Assembly (NCBI GenBank): GCA_965653565.1
Contig: CBFHAI010000026.1
Span: 1 to 63,156 of the forward strand
Length of the DNA: 63,156 bases
Direction of reading: 5' to 3'
Source: JALCLA01 sp965653565
GTDB taxonomy: Bacteria; Pseudomonadota; Gammaproteobacteria; Xanthomonadales; Xanthomonadaceae
Positions 25,750 through 34,650 of the stretch are shown here, piece by piece. Each line of letters starts with the position of its first letter. Within the stretch, counting starts at the first letter, position 1. The position numbers and the translations under genes were made by a program. The notes beneath the pieces are model-generated. The model made no database searches. It was not told the DNA's origin and saw only the letters and a program-made list of their open reading frames with translations.

Positions 25750-27235
25750 CACGGCTGGATTCCCTGATTCAGTGCCACGTAGCGCGCGAAGGCGGCGTCC
25801 GCTTCATCGGTTCGGTTCATGGCTTGCAGTGCTTGCCCAAGGCGCAGGTGAAGTCCTCCGTGATCGGGAACTTCCTGAAGTGCCGCGCGAAACAGTTGTT
25901 CTGCACGCACCCAGTCGCCACGTTCACGGGCGATATCGCCCAGCAGTATTGCGCCCTCGACGTCAAGCGCGTTGCGTTTGGCGAGTACTGCCAGCTGGGC
26001 TTGCGCTTCGTCCAGGCGGCCTCGGTGGTAGTGCTCCTTAGCGAGTCCCACGGCCATCCGATCGACCACGGTGCTGGCTTCGCGGGGCGCGATCTCGATC
26101 GCTGTCTCTGGTTTGGCGGCTGGAGCAGCGATCTGCGCTTTGGCCGGCAACGCAGCCACGCCGCCGAGTGCAAGCAGCAAGATAGCGCGCACGAAAACAC
26201 TCATTTTTTTGCTCCTGCCGCACCGTTCTGCACTTTGACCTTCAAGGTGGCCATGCCGAAATTCCCCTCGTAGCCGCGAACATTGACGTTGATGTAGTGC
26301 CAACCGTCGTTGACGGCGGTGGTGTCCCAGATCCAGGTGGTGGGCAGGAAGCCGACTTCGTTTTCGAAGGCGAAGGTGCCGTCGACGAAGAACACCGGTT
26401 CGAAGCGGGTGGCGAGGATGCGCTGGCGATCCTTGGGGTCGACGTCGAGCCGGATCGGGACGCGGCCGTGGACGATGGCGTAGTCGCCGTCCTTGCCTTT
26501 AGGTTTGTCGGCCAGCGACAGCGAGATCGACACGTCGCCGCGTTGATCGAGCGGCTGGTGCGCGTGATAGTGCATACGCTTGCGCGGACGCGTGCTGCGC
26601 TCGCGGTTCGTTCCCTTGCCACCTGACTGTTTGGGCAGATCGACGCGATCCGTTGGTGCGCCGACGAAGACCGTGTTCGTGCTCAGCGTGTAGGCATCGA
26701 TCGCGATCGACAGTTCGGGATGCGCGTGCAGATCGAGCACGTGCGAGGCATCCCAGCCGTCCCACGATGCCGATTGATCGCCCGCCGTGCGTGGAACCCA
26801 ATCGAGCACGGTCGCAAGCAGCGGGCCGTTGTTCTTCAGGCCGATGCGGATGTTGACGCGTGCCGGTTGCGCGAGGCGGTAGCGGATCTGATGGGTCTTT
26901 GCGTCCCACACCACGTCGGTGGCGATGATCGGTTCGCTGCCAGTGAGATCGGTCAGATCGTGATGTGCGGTCTGGCCGTCGGCGGTGCGCGCATCGAGAG
27001 CGAAAACATACGCTTCGGGCGTCGCGGGCTTGCCTGCATCTGTGAGGCCATCCCAAGGCAGCGTGTGCTGGCCGGCCGCGAATTCAGTCGGGCCGATCGT
27101 GCGCACCGGGCGATCCAATCCGTCGTACCAGTGCATCGTCACGGCAGCGGCGGTGTCGAGCGTGAACGCGACACTCACTTGCTCGTCGCGCGTCGGGTCG
27201 AAGCTGAGCCGGTCGATTTGCACTTCGCTGATCTC
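21925..27235 (-). repeat. 5.3-kb duplicated block, copy 1
   Basis: This stretch appears identical to 29340-34650 at a constant offset of 7415 bp: all reading frames translate the same and every segment I compared matched. It covers most of the Ig-like gene, the TPR gene and the RHS gene up to NYFRDYEP. First differences are at 21924 (g versus t) and 27236 (g versus a). Such identity implies very recent duplication or ongoing gene conversion. Confidence 0.9.
25749..26204 (-). CDS. Exported TPR protein, copy 1
   Basis: A 151-residue protein with a signal peptide (about 1-23, ending PAKAQ) and two to three tetratricopeptide repeats (HYHRGRLDEAQAQLAVLAKR, AILLGDIARERGDWVRAEQL, GLHLRLGQALQAMNRTDEAD). 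It is a likely periplasmic adaptor. Its ATG overlaps the upstream gene stop (ATGA), and its stop overlaps the RHS start (TGATG). It is identical to copy 2 at 33164-33619. Confidence 0.85.
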   Translation of the reverse strand: MSVFVRAILLLALGGVAALPAKAQIAAPAAKPETAIEIAPREASTVVDRMAVGLAKEHYHRGRLDEAQAQLAVLAKRNALDVEGAILLGDIARERGDWVRAEQLFRAALQEVPDHGGLHLRLGQALQAMNRTDEADAAFARYVALNQGIQP

Positions 27236-27271
27236 GAGTGCCTGCGAGGCACCCGCGATCACTGGCCGCAA
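26201..27271 (-). pseudogene. 5'-truncated copy of the FlgD/Ig-like exported protein
   Basis: It encodes the same protein as 33616-34707 from residue about 18 on, but the start codon, ribosome site and signal peptide are missing because the duplication ends near 27258. Only a TTG at 27271 could start it, and the product would stay in the cytoplasm. If the partner genes need this protein for export, copy 1 must rely on the intact gene at 33616. The reading frame is otherwise intact. Confidence 0.85.
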
Positions 27272-27283
27272 TATTCATCGTGT

Positions 27284-27316
27284 GCGAATACCTGCGCGGA
27301 GCGTGCGGGTATTCGC
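27284..27316. repeat. Hairpin at the duplication boundary
   Basis: Perfect 9-bp arms GCGAATACC (27284-27292) and GGTATTCGC (27308-27316) enclose a GC-rich loop that can itself pair (TGCGC/GCG). It lies about 25-60 bp beyond the end of the duplicated block and may mark a recombination or REP-type site. Confidence 0.5.
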
Positions 27317-27368
27317 GCGGCGCCTGACGCGGGCAGTTGATCGACTTTCCCGCGCGCAACGAACCCGG

Positions 27369-27620
27369 TCATCGTCGATGATCTAGCAAGCAGTCGCGCT
27401 CTGCGGCAATGGTGTCGGCGAAATCGCCCGCCAACTGCAAGCCGGTTTCGGCCAGTTGGCGAAGCTCGAACCAGGTTGAACGTGCAATCGGCCCTCGCGG
27501 TTCATCACCGAGCATCGTGGACATGGCCCACAAGACGGAACGCACGCCGCGAAGCTGAGCCATTTGATGGTCGAGCAGATTGCCCAGCGCGATCGAATCG
27601 AACGTTGACGTATCAGTCAT
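27369..27620 (-). CDS. Small protein of unknown function
   Basis: An 83-residue acidic helical protein (MTDTSTFDSIALGNLLDHQM...DFADTIAAERDCLLDHRR). It is preceded by a structured leader in which the same frame stays open. It has no signal peptide or known motif. Small proteins with this kind of leader recur in Xanthomonadales genomes in my recollection; the function is unknown. It is transcribed toward the RHS copy 1 cluster. Confidence 0.5.
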   Translation of the reverse strand: MTDTSTFDSIALGNLLDHQMAQLRGVRSVLWAMSTMLGDEPRGPIARSTWFELRQLAETGLQLAGDFADTIAAERDCLLDHRR

Positions 27621-27960
27621 TGCGCATCTCCCAGAACTGGAGAACCGCCACCCGCGCGGGGTGACGGAACGGTGCGCGGTTGGCGTACCAGACACCTGGG
27701 ACTGGCGGGCCTTTCGGCCCCCGCGCACCGCCCGCCGTAGCGGGCATGCGCAGGACCGTAGCCGGCGAAGCGCCAGCAACGGTGCGGCGCGATGCGCCAG
27801 GTGTTCGGGACGCCAATCCCGGCTGCGGAATGGCCGCAGCAGATCGAACCTTACGCCGGCACTTCGCACGGCGCAACGAAAAAGCCGCTATAGGTCGCAA
27901 TGAAAGTGGATGTGACGAAGCGCGCGGGCACCGTTGCACGCATTAGGCTTTGCGAGTGGA
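27621..27960 (-). other. Structured leader with multiple hairpins upstream of the 83-residue gene
   Basis: Read on the minus strand, the segment contains several stems, for example GCGGGGGCCGAAAGGCCCGC, GCCCGCTACGGCGGGC and CACCCCGCGCGGGTGG, packed in about 250 nt directly before the ATG at 27620. A frame is open through it (108 codons, 27613-27939), but its Arg/Pro/Ala-rich product looks like translated structure rather than a protein. It could be a structured RNA, a leader peptide or a dispersed repeat. Confidence 0.4.
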
Positions 27961-27998
27961 TGAGAGCGAGCGCACATGACGGGGTTGGGTCAATTGTT

Positions 27999-28040
27999 CT
28001 GACCCCTTTACCCCTAAGCAACTTGCCCTGACCCCGTTAT
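27999..28040 (+). repeat. Two CTGACCCC junction motifs in tandem
   Basis: CTGACCCCTTTACCCC (27999-28014) and CTGACCCCGTTAT (28028-28040) lie 13 bp apart in the same orientation. The second directly replaces the 5' end of the XRE gene. They match the RAYT element end at 17513. Confidence 0.6.
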
Positions 28041-28388
28041 CCGGAGCTGGGCCAGCGCATCGCGCAGCGGCGCAAGGAGCAGGGCCTGACCCAGGCGCAG
28101 CTCGCCGAGCTGCTCGGCGTCTCGCAGCAGGCCATGAATTCTTTCGAGAAAGGCCGGCGCCGGATTCCGGTGTCGTCGCTGCCGGCAATCGGCCGCGCGG
28201 TGAATACGTCGCTCGATGAGTTGATCGTCGATGAGGCGCCGGCCGCGGCACGCGCCACCGCAAAGAAGCGTGGTCCTGCGCCCAAGATCCAGCAGCAGCT
28301 CGAACAGTTGAGCCGCCTGCCGCAGGCCAAGCAACGCGCCGTGATGCAGGTGATCGACGCCGTGTTGCAGCAGCAGGCAAGCCGCTAA
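28041..28388 (+). pseudogene. 5'-truncated XRE-family regulator
   Basis: From 28041 the frame reads PELGQRIAQRRKEQGLTQAQ, then LAELLGVSQQAMNSFEKGRR: a complete Cro/C1-type helix-turn-helix, then a linker (KKRGPAPKIQQQLEQL) and a helical C-terminus, 115 codons to the stop. There is no start codon: the frame hits the TGA inside CTGACCCCGTTAT just upstream, so the first few residues are lost. A later ATG (28134) would omit most of the helix-turn-helix. Family members I recall begin about five residues earlier. It was probably inactivated by the element end. Confidence 0.7.
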
Positions 28389-28413
28389 GAAAAAGCCCCG
28401 CACAGCGGGGCTT
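28383..28413 (-). terminator. Intrinsic terminator of the RHS operon
   Basis: Arms AAGCCCCGC (28393-28401) and GCGGGGCTT (28405-28413) enclose ACA and are followed on the minus strand by TTTTTCTTA. It lies about 60 bp after the stop of the lipoprotein gene that ends the operon. Confidence 0.8.
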
Positions 28414-28475
28414 GGATCGCTACTGGTACTTCGCAGACGGTGTGGATCGTCGCATCCCGCGCTGCTTGCTCGACT

Positions 28476-28832
28476 TCAGTAGACGTTATGGCTCTTCTGT
28501 TTCCGAATCAGATGATCGTTCTTGAACACTAGAACAACTTTTTCTTCCATCGTCTGAGCGTTTCGCTCACGAACTGCACCGAAGTTGCGCTCGACGCTTT
28601 CACGCCTCTTCGTCGACATATAGATGAGTTCCACAGATCCATCTACCCGCATCTCGCGTGACGCTGGCTCGCCTAGCCGTGCCACCACCTCATCAAGGGT
28701 TGAACGACCCTCTTCGAATGAATCTACTGCTTCATAATCAATTTGACGACCACCTATTTGGCGAAAAGGTCCATCCGCAACAGTTACGCAACCTGCCAAA
28801 AAAACCAATAAAACAGCCAGTACACCGCGCAT
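28476..28832 (-). CDS. Candidate immunity lipoprotein for RHS copy 2 (SmpA/BamE-like)
   Basis: A 118-residue protein. The signal peptide ends VFLAGCVTV (lipobox AGC). The mature part (YEAVDSFEEGRSTLDEVVARLGEP) has the beta-lactamase-inhibitor-like/SmpA-OmlA pattern of small periplasmic lipoproteins. It starts 3 nt after the RHS copy 2 stop and is followed by the operon terminator, so it is the obvious immunity candidate. Being a lipoprotein it would protect in the periplasm. Confidence 0.65.
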   Translation of the reverse strand: MRGVLAVLLVFLAGCVTVADGPFRQIGGRQIDYEAVDSFEEGRSTLDEVVARLGEPASREMRVDGSVELIYMSTKRRESVERNFGAVRERNAQTMEEKVVLVFKNDHLIRKQKSHNVY

Positions 28833-28835
28833 TTC

Positions 28836-31800
28836 TCACCTCTGAGGACGTGGGCAATCGAAGCACAGCTTCTCTAGCTGACGACTCGCATCTTCACTTC
28901 CATTGTCTCCAGGCCTTCCAAGATGATTGGCCTCATGTGCCAGCGTAGAGGCCAAATCACAGCATTCACCCCAGTTGAATGTCGAAGGAGATACTTTGAT
29001 CGTACGTGCACCGGGGAATCTTCCCGCTAGCCCGCAATCGGTCATATCCGGGCGATAGACATATCGGGCGCTATCTAGCTTCTTAATGATCTTTTCACGC
29101 TGATCGTCTTCCCAGCAATCGGGCTTGCCCTTGCATTCCTCCAGCTTGCGCTTCGCTTCCTCCACCGCTTTACGCATCTCGGCTTCTTTGTCCGGAGGGA
29201 AGTTGTCATACGTAGCAAGCCCAAACGGATCTGAAAAACGCAACGCTGAGCCACCTGCATAGCCATAAGTCGAAGGTCCACCATCGAGCCCAATCGGATC
29301 GCTCTCGATGTATCTACCCGTGCCGGGCTCATAGTCCCTAAAGTAGTTGTAATGCAGCCCGCTTTCGCCATTGTAATATTGACCCGGGTAGCGCAGGTTT
29401 ACAGTCAACGCAACGCTGTCGCCATCCGGATCGGCGTTCGCTGCATGCTCGCCAAATGCCGCACCCCGCAGATCCCAGGTCCAGACTATTGCATTCGAAC
29501 TCGTCGCTCGCGTGACGGCCCGCGGTGTGCCCAAGTGATCGGCATGCACATGCACTGTCTCGCTACTGTAGCTGCCAGCCACCGCCCTTAGCGCCACCGG
29601 GCGATTGTCGAGCCAGACATATTCCTTTTGTAGCGCCGGCAACGCGAGGCCGCTCTGGTTGTACTCCGCCAGCAAATGGCCGGTTTCGTCGTAGCCGTAG
29701 TAGTTTGTGCTCGTCGCATCGTTACGGGAAACCCGCTCGCCTTTGCCGTTGTACGCGTTTGTCTGCTGTATCACGCCACTTTGCGATATCGCAGCCAGCC
29801 GCTGCCGGGCATCGTACTCGAACGTCCATCCGTCGCCCCGATTGATTAAACTGCCCGTCGCATCGTAGTCGCGCGGCGTGCCCGCGACGCTCATCAATCG
29901 ATGGCTCGTGGCCGGATAGCCGTAGGTCTGCGTCGTCACGCCGCTCTGCTTGCTCAGCCGGTTGCCGGTAGCGTCATAGCTAAAGGCTTCGAGCGTCGCG
30001 GCGCTGCCGTCCTTGACGGCCGTCAAGCGCGATAGCGCGTCGTACTCATAAGTGCGCGACTGTGATGCATTGGCATCCGGAAAGGCGACTACGTTCCCGA
30101 GTGCATCGAGGCTGTAGTCGAGCGTGAGCGCGGTGCCGGTGATCGCATCGATCGCGTAATCGGCATCATAGGTCAGGGTCTGGCTCGCGCCGCCCGCAAA
30201 CGTGAGCTGTTTCAGCGGGCCAAACGGCAGATACGTCGCGGTTGTCACCAGCGGCTGGCCGTCTTCGGTCAGGCTGTTGATGCGGCCTTGGCTGTCGCGG
30301 TTGTAGGCAATCACCGCACCGCTGGGGTAGGTGATCTGTGCCAAGCGATTCGCCAGCGTGAAGCCATATTCGATTACGGTCGACAGCGAACCGACCTGTT
30401 GCATCTTGCGGCTCGAATTGCCGTGCCCGTCGTAGCAGTAGGTCGTCGCGCCGGTGGGGTCGGTCATCAGGCTTAGGCGGCCGGTCGACATGGCACCCGT
30501 GCAACTCGTCGTGGCATCGGCCAGATCGTAGGCGAAGCTGACTGTCTGCAGCGCCGGCGCGCCGTGCTCGGTGCTGACGAGGCGGTTGAGTGCGTCGTAG
30601 GTGTAGGTGGCCGGGACGCCGCGCGCATCGGTTTGCGTGAGACGGTTGCCGGCCGCATCGTAGGTGTAGGTGGCGAGCCCGGTGTCGGGGCTGCTCAGTT
30701 GCGTCAGCTGACCCCAGGCGTTGTAGGTGTAGTCAGTGAACAGGCCTTTGGGGTCGGTGACGCGGCGCAGGTTGCCGGTCGCGTCGTAGGAGAACTGCGT
30801 GGTCACCTGCAGGCCGCCGGTGCTGGCATCGGCGATCGTCTTGGTCAGGCGGTCGAGATCATCGTACGTATGCGTCGTGCGGTGATTCAGCGCATCGACG
30901 ACTGCTATCCGGCGGCCCACTGCATCGTATTCGTACTGCGTCGGCCGGTTCTGCGCGTCGCGTTCGATGATCAGTTGACCGGCCTTGTCGTAACCGAAGC
31001 TGCGGGTGCGCTTGACGGTGTTGGCGGCGTCGAAGATTTCTTCCTTCAGGCGCTGGCCTTCGGAGTCGTGGGTGTAGATCAGTCGTCCGCCCGCGGCGTC
31101 CTGTACTTCGGTGAGGCGGTTGCGGCCGTCATAGACGTAGCTGGTGAGCACGCCATCGGGATCGGTCATCGACAACAAATTTCCGCGGTCGTCGTAGACG
31201 AACGTGGTCACGGCATCGTCAGCCGTACTGTTGTTGTCGGCGCCAAAAACGGTGCGCGTCAGTGGCCAGCCACGAACGTGATAGATCATCGCCGTGATGA
31301 CGGCATTCGCATCCTGCGTTCGAGTCGTACGACCAGCGGTATCGTAGGCCAGCACCGTGCTCGTATGTCCCAGTGTGTTGGTGATTTTTTTGTGTTGGCC
31401 GATACGATGGCACGCACCGGTTGGCGTACCGCAACCCGATAGATCGGTGGCGGTGTAGTAGGCATACGTCGTGACGTCGGCCACGTCGGTGCGGGGGCCG
31501 TCGACTGATTTGAGCAAGCGCTCGAACGGGCATTGGGCTGCCGGGCTCGCGACATCCGCTGAACTGCAGTAGGCGTATGTCGTGGTGGCGAAGGTGCCGT
31601 CGTCATTGCGGCGTTTCACCTCGCTGATGTTGGTCGGCATGCCCTGCGCATCACGCAGGAACGTGTATTCGGTGCGGAACAATTGCGAACTCGCCGTCGA
31701 CGTGGTCTGCGTACTCGCCACCCAGCCGTGGTCGTAGGTCTTCGTGGTCGTGACCACTTCACCGCTGTCGAGCGTGACGGACTCGGTGAGCTGGCGGCCT

Positions 31801-33164
31801 TGGGTATCGTAGGTCCAATCGGTGGCCTTTAGCAGCGTCAACGCACCGACCGCCGGCTTTTGCCAGATTTCCTGCCGCGTCATGTCGCGTGCCGCATTGA
31901 ATATCTGGCGCAGTTCGTGGCCCAGTGCGTTGGTTTCTTTCACCAGGTCCGCGCCGTTGTATTGCAGCGTATGCACTCGGGTGTGGAGCGTTACTCCGGC
32001 AGCATCTTTGATAGTCCACGTGACGGTACGCGTCGTGGCCGTGGGATAGGCGATATCGATGACTTCGGCACCCAACACTTGGCGTGTGACGCGGTCCTGG
32101 CTGTCGTAGGTGTTGACGACCGGTTGTGCACCGAGTCCCGGGGTGAGTGTCGTCAGATTGTGCGCATCAGCCGCGTCGGCGTACGCGTACGTGTGCTGAT
32201 AGTTGTCCAAACCACTGACGCCGATCAGATTGCCGTGCACGGCATCGTGGGTGTAGTCGATACGACGGCCATCGTGGGTGATGATGTGCGTCAGGCGCCC
32301 GGTGGTCTCGTTGTAGTAGAAATCGATCGTCGCCCCGGTCGCCGTGCCATCGGCACTTCGTTCCAGAATCTGCGTCAATCGGGGCTGATACGCGACCACC
32401 ATCGGCTGGGTCGGGTCGACGCTGCGCCGTGACGTGCCGATCAGCGGCAGCGTACCGCGCACGTCGTATACGAATTCATGACGATGGCCGATGCGGTTCT
32501 GAATCGCGGTTAATCGGCCGTCGGCATCAAAATACGTGGTTTGGGCATCCGCACGCCGGAACACGTAGCTGCCGTTGCCCAGTTGCGTCAGCTCGCCTTG
32601 CAAGCCGTCATTGGGCGTGACGAACGCGCCACCGGTATAGACGAAGCGAACGCGCCGGCCGCTGCCGATGCGCATCACGACCGAGCCATCGGGGTATTCG
32701 AACAGCCGCTGATCGTGCAGGAACGCCCAGCCGTAGCCCAATGCGCTGTCGAACTCCGACACGCTGCGGTATTGACGCGTCAACGCGATCGGGAACAGAT
32801 CGCCGACGCTCAGATCGGTGTAGTTGAGAAACAGGCGGCCGTCGTAAAACCACAGCGGATCGCCGCCGACACCACCCGAAAAGCTCGCGGGAGGGCCACC
32901 GCCACCGCCCCCTCCTCCGCCGCCGCCACCACCACCTCCGCCGCCTCCTCCACCGCCGCCACCACCGAAACTACCGCCCTCGCAACCGCAGTCTTTACAA
33001 CATTCGACATCGGGTTCCGGCTCTTTCGGCTCGCTTTCTGTTGTACCGCCGAAGTCATGCGCCGCAGCGAAGGACGAAGTCAGGGCCATGCCCATGCCGG
33101 CAACCGACAAGGCCAGACCGCCGGCGAATGCCGAGCGCAGCAGAAAACTACTCAAAGAAGACAT
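28836..33164 (-). CDS. RHS-repeat polymorphic toxin, copy 2, HExxH metallopeptidase tip
   Basis: 1442 residues, with the same exported N-terminus, Cys cluster, 24-Gly tract, DUF6531 region and YD-repeat shell as copy 1. The sequence departs after NYFRDYEP: the core end reads GTGRYIESDPIGLDGG and SDPFGL, then a 126-residue tip. The tip is helical and charged at first, then TLAHEANHLGRPG with a later Glu (SEDASRQLE), consistent with a HExxH...E zinc protease unrelated to the copy 1 tip apart from the motif. This copy lies in the intact operon. The start overlaps the TPR stop as TGATG. Confidence 0.9.
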   Translation of the reverse strand: MSSLSSFLLRSAFAGGLALSVAGMGMALTSSFAAAHDFGGTTESEPKEPEPDVECCKDCGCEGGSFGGGGGGGGGGGGGGGGGGGGGGGGPPASFSGGVGGDPLWFYDGRLFLNYTDLSVGDLFPIALTRQYRSVSEFDSALGYGWAFLHDQRLFEYPDGSVVMRIGSGRRVRFVYTGGAFVTPNDGLQGELTQLGNGSYVFRRADAQTTYFDADGRLTAIQNRIGHRHEFVYDVRGTLPLIGTSRRSVDPTQPMVVAYQPRLTQILERSADGTATGATIDFYYNETTGRLTHIITHDGRRIDYTHDAVHGNLIGVSGLDNYQHTYAYADAADAHNLTTLTPGLGAQPVVNTYDSQDRVTRQVLGAEVIDIAYPTATTRTVTWTIKDAAGVTLHTRVHTLQYNGADLVKETNALGHELRQIFNAARDMTRQEIWQKPAVGALTLLKATDWTYDTQGRQLTESVTLDSGEVVTTTKTYDHGWVASTQTTSTASSQLFRTEYTFLRDAQGMPTNISEVKRRNDDGTFATTTYAYCSSADVASPAAQCPFERLLKSVDGPRTDVADVTTYAYYTATDLSGCGTPTGACHRIGQHKKITNTLGHTSTVLAYDTAGRTTRTQDANAVITAMIYHVRGWPLTRTVFGADNNSTADDAVTTFVYDDRGNLLSMTDPDGVLTSYVYDGRNRLTEVQDAAGGRLIYTHDSEGQRLKEEIFDAANTVKRTRSFGYDKAGQLIIERDAQNRPTQYEYDAVGRRIAVVDALNHRTTHTYDDLDRLTKTIADASTGGLQVTTQFSYDATGNLRRVTDPKGLFTDYTYNAWGQLTQLSSPDTGLATYTYDAAGNRLTQTDARGVPATYTYDALNRLVSTEHGAPALQTVSFAYDLADATTSCTGAMSTGRLSLMTDPTGATTYCYDGHGNSSRKMQQVGSLSTVIEYGFTLANRLAQITYPSGAVIAYNRDSQGRINSLTEDGQPLVTTATYLPFGPLKQLTFAGGASQTLTYDADYAIDAITGTALTLDYSLDALGNVVAFPDANASQSRTYEYDALSRLTAVKDGSAATLEAFSYDATGNRLSKQSGVTTQTYGYPATSHRLMSVAGTPRDYDATGSLINRGDGWTFEYDARQRLAAISQSGVIQQTNAYNGKGERVSRNDATSTNYYGYDETGHLLAEYNQSGLALPALQKEYVWLDNRPVALRAVAGSYSSETVHVHADHLGTPRAVTRATSSNAIVWTWDLRGAAFGEHAANADPDGDSVALTVNLRYPGQYYNGESGLHYNYFRDYEPGTGRYIESDPIGLDGGPSTYGYAGGSALRFSDPFGLATYDNFPPDKEAEMRKAVEEAKRKLEECKGKPDCWEDDQREKIIKKLDSARYVYRPDMTDCGLAGRFPGARTIKVSPSTFNWGECCDLASTLAHEANHLGRPGDNGSEDASRQLEKLCFDCPRPQR

Positions 33165-34650
33165 CACGGCTGGATTCCCTGATTCAGTGCCACGTAGCGC
33201 GCGAAGGCGGCGTCCGCTTCATCGGTTCGGTTCATGGCTTGCAGTGCTTGCCCAAGGCGCAGGTGAAGTCCTCCGTGATCGGGAACTTCCTGAAGTGCCG
33301 CGCGAAACAGTTGTTCTGCACGCACCCAGTCGCCACGTTCACGGGCGATATCGCCCAGCAGTATTGCGCCCTCGACGTCAAGCGCGTTGCGTTTGGCGAG
33401 TACTGCCAGCTGGGCTTGCGCTTCGTCCAGGCGGCCTCGGTGGTAGTGCTCCTTAGCGAGTCCCACGGCCATCCGATCGACCACGGTGCTGGCTTCGCGG
33501 GGCGCGATCTCGATCGCTGTCTCTGGTTTGGCGGCTGGAGCAGCGATCTGCGCTTTGGCCGGCAACGCAGCCACGCCGCCGAGTGCAAGCAGCAAGATAG
33601 CGCGCACGAAAACACTCATTTTTTTGCTCCTGCCGCACCGTTCTGCACTTTGACCTTCAAGGTGGCCATGCCGAAATTCCCCTCGTAGCCGCGAACATTG
33701 ACGTTGATGTAGTGCCAACCGTCGTTGACGGCGGTGGTGTCCCAGATCCAGGTGGTGGGCAGGAAGCCGACTTCGTTTTCGAAGGCGAAGGTGCCGTCGA
33801 CGAAGAACACCGGTTCGAAGCGGGTGGCGAGGATGCGCTGGCGATCCTTGGGGTCGACGTCGAGCCGGATCGGGACGCGGCCGTGGACGATGGCGTAGTC
33901 GCCGTCCTTGCCTTTAGGTTTGTCGGCCAGCGACAGCGAGATCGACACGTCGCCGCGTTGATCGAGCGGCTGGTGCGCGTGATAGTGCATACGCTTGCGC
34001 GGACGCGTGCTGCGCTCGCGGTTCGTTCCCTTGCCACCTGACTGTTTGGGCAGATCGACGCGATCCGTTGGTGCGCCGACGAAGACCGTGTTCGTGCTCA
34101 GCGTGTAGGCATCGATCGCGATCGACAGTTCGGGATGCGCGTGCAGATCGAGCACGTGCGAGGCATCCCAGCCGTCCCACGATGCCGATTGATCGCCCGC
34201 CGTGCGTGGAACCCAATCGAGCACGGTCGCAAGCAGCGGGCCGTTGTTCTTCAGGCCGATGCGGATGTTGACGCGTGCCGGTTGCGCGAGGCGGTAGCGG
34301 ATCTGATGGGTCTTTGCGTCCCACACCACGTCGGTGGCGATGATCGGTTCGCTGCCAGTGAGATCGGTCAGATCGTGATGTGCGGTCTGGCCGTCGGCGG
34401 TGCGCGCATCGAGAGCGAAAACATACGCTTCGGGCGTCGCGGGCTTGCCTGCATCTGTGAGGCCATCCCAAGGCAGCGTGTGCTGGCCGGCCGCGAATTC
34501 AGTCGGGCCGATCGTGCGCACCGGGCGATCCAATCCGTCGTACCAGTGCATCGTCACGGCAGCGGCGGTGTCGAGCGTGAACGCGACACTCACTTGCTCG
34601 TCGCGCGTCGGGTCGAAGCTGAGCCGGTCGATTTGCACTTCGCTGATCTC
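29340..34650 (-). repeat. 5.3-kb duplicated block, copy 2
   Basis: Partner of 21925-27235, same orientation, offset 7415 bp. This copy is continuous with the complete upstream operon, so it is likely the parental one. Confidence 0.9.
33164..33619 (-). CDS. Exported TPR protein, copy 2
   Basis: 151 residues, identical to the product at 25749-26204: a signal peptide, then two to three TPR motifs. It is coupled by ATGA (33616-33619) to the upstream Ig-like gene and by TGATG to the RHS gene. The strict order in both copies suggests it acts on the RHS protein, perhaps as a periplasmic chaperone or export adaptor (inference). Confidence 0.85.
   Translation of the reverse strand: MSVFVRAILLLALGGVAALPAKAQIAAPAAKPETAIEIAPREASTVVDRMAVGLAKEHYHRGRLDEAQAQLAVLAKRNALDVEGAILLGDIARERGDWVRAEQLFRAALQEVPDHGGLHLRLGQALQAMNRTDEADAAFARYVALNQGIQP

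Noticed and set aside
21352..33167. The RHS proteins as type VI secretion effectors
   Set aside because: They begin with a Sec signal peptide and have no PAAR domain, and no vgrG, hcp, EagR-type chaperone or other T6SS gene is in the window.
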